From Archegozetes longisetosus (taxonomy: Eukaryota > Arthropoda > Arachnida > Sarcoptiformes > Trhypochthoniidae): a stretch of DNA of 64,000 bases. The number at the start of each line of letters is the position of its first letter. The stretch's first letter is position 1. This document shows positions 56,474 to 64,000 of this stretch, in pieces. The notes under the pieces were generated by a model, which was not told where the DNA came from, did no database searches, and saw only the letters and a list, made by a program, of their open reading frames with translations. The translations under genes and the position numbers were made by a program. Where the stretch lies: the NCBI GenBank assembly GCA_018873245.2, contig JAEMBT020000002.1, positions 11,654,001 through 11,718,000 of the forward strand, read 5' to 3'.

Positions 56474-57341
56474 TAATGAAGAGTATAAGCTAGCTGTGAG
56501 CTGAGTTGCGCTGCGCTTCAAGCTCAATTTTAGCTGCTTCGAACTTGTAAGCTCGAGCTTCAAGCTCAGGCTATGATGAAGAAGCGCAGCTCAAGCTCAA
56601 GCTCAAACTGTTGAGCTTCGAGCTCAGCTCATTTGAAGCCGATTTATTTAATAAAGCAAAATCAGTACTAACTGCAAAATAGTAACGACTATTGAACTGC
56701 TTCTCGTATGTTAGCAAATTAGGTGTTAAATTAGATCTATCGAATTGAATGATGAGATGCATTTCTGAATTATGAATTATTGTTTTCAAAGTAAATTTCA
56801 CTTTAAATTGAAATTTAATGCAATAACTATTTATTTGAAGAAAGGATTAATGATGTTTTAGGCCTTAAAAGTAATATTATTTCTATTCACTGCTTAAATC
56901 TCTTTATATTCGAAATAAGATAATCTCAAATAATTTTTGAAATTATTCAAAATAAGAGAAAATTCTTGTTTGAAACTGTTTTTGATATGATTCGACAAAC
57001 ACAAGTGAAATACAATCAGAAGACTTACAATTATTTATAAGTGACACCGATGTCGAAATTTGAATTCATTCTTCAAACTCCATGATCAAAATTAATATAA
57101 TTTTGCGCAAATGCTTCATTATAACTTGAGATAAATACTTGTTACAAAGACTACTACTCATTATTTTAATTTTTACTTTTTAACATAAGCTCAGCAACGC
57201 AGCTCGCAGCTTGGACCCGAACTTAGTACAAACGCAGCTCAGGCCAAATTTGACAGAAGCGCAGCCCAAAGCTCAACAATTTTGAGCTGCGCTTATAGAA
57301 GCTCGAGCTTGAAGCTCAAGATTTCAGACAGCTCTTCATTA
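56474..57341. mobile_element. hAT-like element with AGCT-rich subterminal arrays
   Basis: Ends TAATGAAGAG and CTCTTCATTA are inverted repeats, flanked on both sides by GTTGAGAT (56466-56473 and 57342-57349), an exact 8-bp duplication. Both subterminal zones hold many copies of AAGCTCGAGCTT, GAGCTGCGCTT and similar words. The 500-bp middle is ordinary AT-rich DNA without an ORF. Confidence 0.8.
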
Positions 57342-57845
57342 GTTGAGATTAATATTGTAAACTTTGGTCACAGTTTCCCAGTTATCAGGATTTTAAGTAT
57401 AGATGAATTGAATATTGTGTTAAAGCGTTCTGAATTTATAACCAATAATCTCTATTCTCATATCACTTGAATGATTAATAGTAATTCTTAGAGAACATAA
57501 AGGATTACCTTCATAGCAAACCGTTAGAACAGTAGTGGAAGTAAGTCTTCACAGTTATCAACAGATAAAAGTTCAAAAACAAACGTTTTTATCATATGAT
57601 ATAAGGAAGTCTTATGTGAAATAAAAATTTTATTAAGTAATATTTTCTACGAGAAACTTCTAGATATTTAAATAATTTTAAACTCATTATATAGAGAATA
57701 TAATTTCTCAACTCTACTAACTTATTTAGTAAAAACTTAAAAATAGACCATTGAGAAATTTTTGAAAACAGCAATTTCAACTCTTAACGACAGTTTTGGA
57801 TATATCTTTACAGAATGTTGATTGGGAGACTGAGTTTCATTTCTA

Positions 57846-60800
57846 ATGAAGAGTAAAATGAATGATCAATCAAATAATTCGAGTGATTCTCGTGTTTATA
57901 ACATGAATTTGCGTGAAATAAGAAAAAATAAGTTAGGATTTTATCCTCAAAAAGAAAAACTACTCAATCTTTATTTGCCATACAGTCAACAATTAGATGA
58001 TGAATGTGTTCAATATTTATCACTAATTAAAGCTAATATCCCAAGAAGTTTAATACTGAATGATTGGGAACAAGTATTAGGATTTTCATGGATTGAACAC
58101 TTGTCGAGGTATTTATCATTTTTATTTTTTATTGCTTTAATGCGATTTGTTTCATTAATTTTGAAAAATAGTTATTTAACACTTTATGGACTGGCATTCA
58201 GTAAAGAAGATCATATTTATTTCATAAAATTATTGTATAATGTCATACTAATTCCTCAAATATATTATAAAGAAGTTATTTCTTACGCACAAGTCTTGAT
58301 TAAGCTGCTCAAGTAAGTAATAATAATTTTATGGTATTATCTAAATACTCGATATTTTATTTTAAAAGTTTTAAAATACTAAATTCAAAACTAATTAATT
58401 AGTCTGAATTTTTCTCGTAAACTTATGCTAATTACGTTTTGAATCCTGAGAGCAATCAAATATGTTTCTAGTCTAGTTTTCTTATCTGATAATTGAAAAG
58501 TATATATTAAAGTAATATTTAATAGTAAATATGATACAAGTGCATTTGCGGGTGCGTACGAATATCCATACCCTTTTAGGAGATGGACAGGTATTTTGAA
58601 TGATATATTAGTAAAGTGTACTAGGTTACTGTTCTTAGTTATAAAGTAAAACTCATTCAAACTCACTTCATTTGATAGCTAAACGGAATTTGAGCCATGA
58701 TTTCACTTCTTAACCACTCTTATCATATCATTTACACGAATAGATTTAATATAAGGGTATTTCAATATAAGTTTGAAAGTATATTTATTATTTATAGGGT
58801 CAAATTCTTATTCAACTAAAAACTTAAATAGTTATACCCTTATAAATAGTATCCAGAATTAAAGTAAAATTTTGTATATTTCAGCGTAAAACGTCAAATA
58901 TCTAAATTTTCAAAAAGATTTTAACTCAATTTTCAGCGAGATATCGGGTATATAGATTTTTCATTTCTGTCCTCCTGTCTATTTGTCACATTAATTTTCA
59001 AAAACATAATATGTTTTCATGCACAGACATCAATCGAGTATCTCCTAAAGTATTAATTATTGTTTACGAATTAATGTTTAACAGAAAAAAGGAACTAATA
59101 TCTCCTGAAGAGCTAACACTTCCTTGGCGCCCGTTATACGAGTTTTACAAAAGAACTAACTATTCTAAATATGAGAAACTAAGAATGATACAAATTCCTC
59201 ATAACTATGATTCAGTAATAAATGAATTGATTAGAAAGTGCACAATTTATTTCCCTGTCGAAGCAACACAAGAAATTTTAGACCAATTTCGACCACTTCT
59301 TTGTCCATACAGTTCAATGATGCCTAGAGGCATTAAATATTTAGAATTATTCTTGCCAACTCTATTACCACAACAATATCATAGCATAGGATTCGAGTTA
59401 TGGTTTGAAGAGCTTATGACAATTTGGAAGTCATGTCAGAACAGACCTAATTGGGAGAAAACAATAATATCGTTATTTTCTCGTTTAGCTTCTGATACAA
59501 TAGGTTTTATTGATTGGAATCCATTTATTCCGACAATTTTCACACGTTTGAGAAATACGATTTCCTTAAAAGATTACTCAATTGAAGATGCAGTCATTTG
59601 GCTTGTATCAATGTTGGGCCCAAACTGTTTGTGCCAGAAGTATGTAACGCAACTTTTTAAGTCTATACACACCAACTATTACCCATCAAACTCTCAAAAC
59701 GATTCCGAAAGATTACAAAATCTTTTAAATTTATTGCCAAAAGAGTTTTGTAATCGTTTACACCGAGAAAGATATGCAAACAAGTCGTGGTTGCCATCAG
59801 TTCCGGAGAATCACAGACTAAGAGAAGAAGATATAAATGATTTTGTCAACAGCTTGATGAAAGTTACGATGATTTCAATGTTTAGTCAGTCAGCAAATAG
59901 TAATTCGGAAACAGCTCTCAGATATCTAGCACAACTGAGTCCTCAAATATTCTTGCCACGGGTTATGCCTAAAATAAACGCTTCCTTGCAAACATTAACA
60001 GAGCCACAACGGATGATAGCCTCTATCAATTGTCTCAATACCATTGCCTCAACTATATTTATAAGAAATAAGCAGAATATTCAAATTCAAGCTCATTTAC
60101 ATCCTCTATTAATCAATTTATTAGATGGAATTGATGTGAATGATTCGGAAAAACTTTGTTCTACTTTTACACTATTTGGAACATTTGCTGAATTAGTGCC
60201 TATTATTGATAGCGAATTCGATATGGAAATCAATAATAATCTGACTGAAAATGAGCTCAAATTAAGTTTGACTGAGTCACAGTTCGAGAAACTGGTGTTA
60301 GGATTGATTGAGCGATGTTTTAAAGCTATCGAAGATACTTGTTCTGTAAGCACGTACAGTATAGATGGAGATAATTATGGCCAACTAACTGATGATCAAA
60401 CAGCTTTAAACGATGGCCTCAGCTATTCATTCAAAAGGATTCTCTCTAAGTGTTCACCCCTTCTATTCAATGTAATTAAACAGAATTTTTATATCTTTTT
60501 TCATACTTAAGAATATTGTTTAAATATTTTTATAGAAAATTCTGAACAAAATATACAATTTCGTTTCAAGTCATTTGTTTGAAACAAATAGATCTAGAGA
60601 TTCAGTCGAAACTCTATTGAAAGTCTGTGTTCAGGTAGGAAATAAGTACTATTAACTTTCAAATAATTCGATTTTGTGCTAAATCAAACTTTTCTAAAAA
60701 TTTGATCCTCCAGATAAATGCCAAATTATCTCTCGAGAAATTTATGCCATATTTAAGTAACAAAATTCTGAAATTAACAGAATATGAGCACGTTGCAAGC

Positions 60801-63800
60801 GAACAATCAATTGACCCACAAATAATATATAGTTTACATGCTTTGTGTGGATTAGCTGAAAGAAGCGGCAGTTGTTTAGCTCATTACAAGGACTTTATAG
60901 TCAAAGTTCTTGATCGGACTCTTAATTTCAAGTGTGTCGACGCATACCAATATTCAAGCTATTTATTAAAGAAAATTTTGGTATCTCTCACATCTATTTA
61001 TGGGTTAGAATTTGAAACCACAAAAGGTCACTATTCGAATGGTTTCGAAAAACAGGAACAGATAAAAGTAAAACTATTTATCAAACTTTTTGAAGATACC
61101 GAACTTCGAGATTTCTATAAAATTGTAAAATATTTGTAGAGTTGGAATAAAACTTGTGACATAAGAGAAGTTGACCTCAAATGGCATGTTCCTAGTGATG
61201 AAGAAATTGATTTCGCGCAAACACTTCTTGAACGCTATCTCAAAACTAGATTAAGTCAGCTAAAATCATGGACTGAAAAAAGCATATCATTGACTAAAGA
61301 AGAACTTCTGCGTACCCTTTACATAATAGATGATTGCGTCATTGGAGCTTCGTTTGCGTTACCGATTTGGGAACAGAACAACACTCTTCCGTAACCTCCA
61401 ATTGTTTTTTATACCAATTTAAAGTTTTTCAATAACTGTTTTTTGCGGTTCAATAGTGAAAGGGATGGATGGATGAGTTTCTCACCCGTAAAATCTACCG
61501 GATCTGCAGTTATTAACTTTTCTCACAATGAAAACATACGCGAATCAGTTCTAAAGACAATGCGATTGACACTCAAACATATGATGTCTGTTTGTGAAGA
61601 TAATGCTCAACTGTTTAGATTGATAACTATCGTATTATTTGTTGAAAATATTGAATTTTATATACTGAACAAAAATAATCCTTTGATAGGTATACCAAAC
61701 TTTGGTGTTTTGTTCGGGAGTGAGTCAAGAGGATAAGAACCGATACTCAAACCACAAGAAAGCTTTCCAAAATTATATTCTGAAGGATAAAACAAACGTT
61801 AGATCAGTTCTGGTAACCAGACTTATACTTCAACATGAAGTAAGTTTTTTTACATCAATTCCATTGCAAAGATTTTTTAATAAAATTCAACAGTTTTTCA
61901 TGAATTAAATACTTTATAGTCTAAGCAAAATTTGAGTTAGGTTATGTTAAGTTAGGTCGAAATGATTTAGCTTTGAAAATTTTCAATTGTTTATTCCTTA
62001 CTATTATTTCAGTCACGAATAGCTCTGAAATCACGTTCAAAAACTTTGACTGAATTACACAAATTAATAATTGGAGATCTTGTGCAGTTATCAATCAGTG
62101 ATTACCGCACAGTTCGACAAAGAGCCCAATCAGTTCTACTCGAATGCTTCAAACGATTCCCAAACTCTTATAGCCTCGTAACGCCTGACATCTTAAAAAA
62201 TCTCGATAACCAAAAGAATACAAGTCATAAACAGTTAAAGGGAACTTTGCATTTAATTATCGGTAGTGATGAGCTCTCTCTTCTGGCTATTAGTGACTGG
62301 CCATTAATGGCTCAGTTATGGCCTGCTTTGGTTAATTCGCAGCACTCTCAGGACAACAGCATAATTAGATTATTGAGTTCTGAGATTACAAATCGAATTA
62401 TGGGCAGATTTTGGACTTCAACTTTAACTTTGAAAATTCCTGATTCTTGTATTGATTACGCCAAAAAATTTGGACAGAGAATACAAGTTTTCCATCGCCT
62501 GCTTCTGAATGTCCACCAGATGAGCAGATATCGAAGGCTTTAGAAATGGCTGAAACTAGAAATCAAATCAATATCGAAGCTTATATTGAAGTGATTGAAA
62601 AATTAGTCAATCTCTTAGAAGACAATAATTTGTATGTTTTTGTTGAAATATTTTTAACACGATTAAAGAGAGCTTTCAACTTTTTATTCTTCTCAGGCAT
62701 TGGCGTTATTATGAACTAGGTCTTAATCTACTAAAACTGTTGATAAGACATGACATATCTTATCCTAAAAGTGCAGTTCGATTATTCGCCAAAAATTTGA
62801 TTAACGAAAAGGAATTGATAAGAAAAATAGCAATCGATTCACTTCCTGCGATCTTATATCAGGTGAAACCGAATCGCCCAAAGAAAAATTTAGAAATTGT
62901 TTCAGCTGATAATCTATGGCTTCAAACTGAGCTGAAATTCACTTTGGATAGCGAAAATACCTTTAATTCAATGAACTTTATAGATCAGTCATATAAAGGA
63001 TTTTATGCTTACGAAAATCCGTTTCTTGTTTATGATAGAAGTAGATATTCTTCCAAAGAGATTAAGAATCAAAGCTCTGAAGCCAAACTAGAATTGCAAA
63101 AGTTATTCTGTGACTCAAAATTCTTAAATCAATTGCTGTTTTATTTGTCACTCGAAAAAGAAAAAGGTAATGAGTGTATGGAATACAATAGGATTCAATT
63201 GTGGAAAAGGCTCTACAGAAACTATGGACCTTTTAATGTGGATCTACTTTTACCTAAACTTAATGAATATATTTCGAGTTCTCAAGATTGCTATCATAGA
63301 TGTAGCGCTGAAATCATTAATGGAATGATTCAAGGATCCAAATACTGGACATTTGATGAGAATATTAAAATTGAACAATTATTGAAATCTATGATTAAGA
63401 AAATTTTCCGTAGCGTTACTTCTGAGACATTGAGTGTCTGGAGCAATTTTGGTCCAGACTTATTTGCTGATAGAGATCCGAGAAGAACCATGTGGTTGCT
63501 GAATATATATTTAGACAATACACTTGGAGAAAGGTTAGATAATTTGTCATGTTTTGGTCAGTGGAGTCGATTGCATTTAATTCATGGCGCCCTAGAGTTT
63601 ATGGAATGGAAAGGTCTTAAGATATCGAAAATATTGCTTAATTATTTAGAGAATAAACACTCAAGTCATTCGTATTACGATATGAGACAAAAAGTTGGCA
63701 GGTTTGTCACTACAAGTGTCTAATAGAAATTTTTTATATTATTGAGCGCGCATTAATCGCTGCAAAATTAATATGCGTTTAATAATAGCAGAATATTTTT

Positions 63801-64000
63801 CCAAACATTTCCATCTTTTATGGAAAATTAATTTTTTTCAAAACATTTATTCACTATTATTAGTCTCCTACAAACTATTCTAAAGTTTGATGACAACATA
63901 CCTTGTCTTCCAAACACTTTTCTATACGCACCCAAAAGATGTGATTTTGTTGATAGAGTTGTATCGCGTTTACGTCTTCTGATAAACTCACAATCAGACC
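57846..64000 (+). CDS. PSME4: Proteasome activator PSME4 (PA200), 3' end cut off
   Basis: PA200/Blm10 caps the 20S proteasome in the nucleus. Exons: 57846-58108, 58172-58312, 59085-60471, 60536-60634, 60714-61067, 61140-61390, 61457-61631, 61690-61839, 62013-62631, 62697-63701 and 63864 onward. Most introns are 58-79 bp. About 1,520 residues are in the window; the family has about 1,840. Family blocks appear in order: GFYPQKEKLLNLYLPYS, FSKEDHIYFIKLLYN, LTLPWRPLYEFY, RLASDTIGFIDWNPF, RLHRERYANKSWLPSVPENH, LKWHVPSDEE, LILQHE, GSKYWTFDE, RDPRRTMWLL. HEAT-like repeats throughout. Exon 9 has a one-base frame slip between about 62460 and 62500, where FGQRIQ should pass into NTSFPSPASECPPDEQ. Intron 1 is 63 bp and in frame, so its retention would add 21 hydrophobic residues. 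Confidence 0.95.

Noticed and set aside
61443..61736. PSME4 segment reading through to GIPNFGVLFGSESRG
   Set aside because: This is intron read-through. Splicing 61632-61689 restores the family-like frame VYQTLVFCSG.
1..64000. CRISPR arrays, operons, riboswitches or replication origins of bacterial type
   Set aside because: No regular spacer-repeat pattern or bacterial gene arrangement; the window is eukaryotic nuclear DNA.

Overview
This is an AT-rich nuclear segment from an animal, most likely an arthropod or another invertebrate. Four conserved eukaryotic genes with spliceosomal introns fix that: CWC25, B3GNTL1, prohibitin 1 and PSME4/PA200. Short introns are mostly 58-72 bp, and the longer ones are full of transposon debris. 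The Tc1/mariner, hAT and jockey-like LINE remains fit an arthropod, but I cannot name the species.

Layout. 1-7.46 kb is non-coding apart from one hAT-like miniature element. 7.46-11.44 kb is a compact plus-strand cluster: a CWC25 body exon, an intronless B3GNTL1, and five-exon prohibitin 1, whose ATG lies 19 bp after the B3GNTL1 stop. 12.9-16.3 kb holds two decayed DNA transposons. 17.0-38.6 kb on the minus strand is the main feature. Thirteen ORF segments join at GT/AG sites with compatible phase into one model of 10,536 coding bases (3,511 residues). In order it encodes a Cys-rich and Arg/Glu-rich N-terminus, a HEAT-like array, TPR, a SecA-type DEAD motor with intact ATPase motifs, TPR, a hydrophobic Gly/Ala module, helical regions, a possible degenerate OTU-like fold and an acidic repeat tail. 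SecA is the bacterial and plastid preprotein-translocase motor; a multi-exon copy inside a giant animal protein is the best candidate here for a poorly described system. Two of its exons (20278-20423 and 18026-18132) are too short to stand out as ORFs and were found by splice-phase matching.

38.6-57.4 kb is repeat territory: a LINE split by an internally deleted Tc1 element, miniature inverted-repeat elements, a mariner-like relic, hAT relics (two elements with exact 8-bp target duplications), a 2.6-kb nested palindrome with tRNA-like arms, and one small single-exon gene with TATA box and poly(A) signal for a secreted coiled-coil peptide. 57.8 kb to the end is PSME4 on the plus strand, eleven exons seen, running off the edge, with one apparent frameshift in exon 9.

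CWC25, B3GNTL1, prohibitin and PSME4 are housekeeping genes with no evident functional link to the giant gene. Their presence on both sides of it, together with its introns, argues that the SecA-like gene is nuclear and not bacterial contamination. All homology statements are from memory of family sequences; no search was run.
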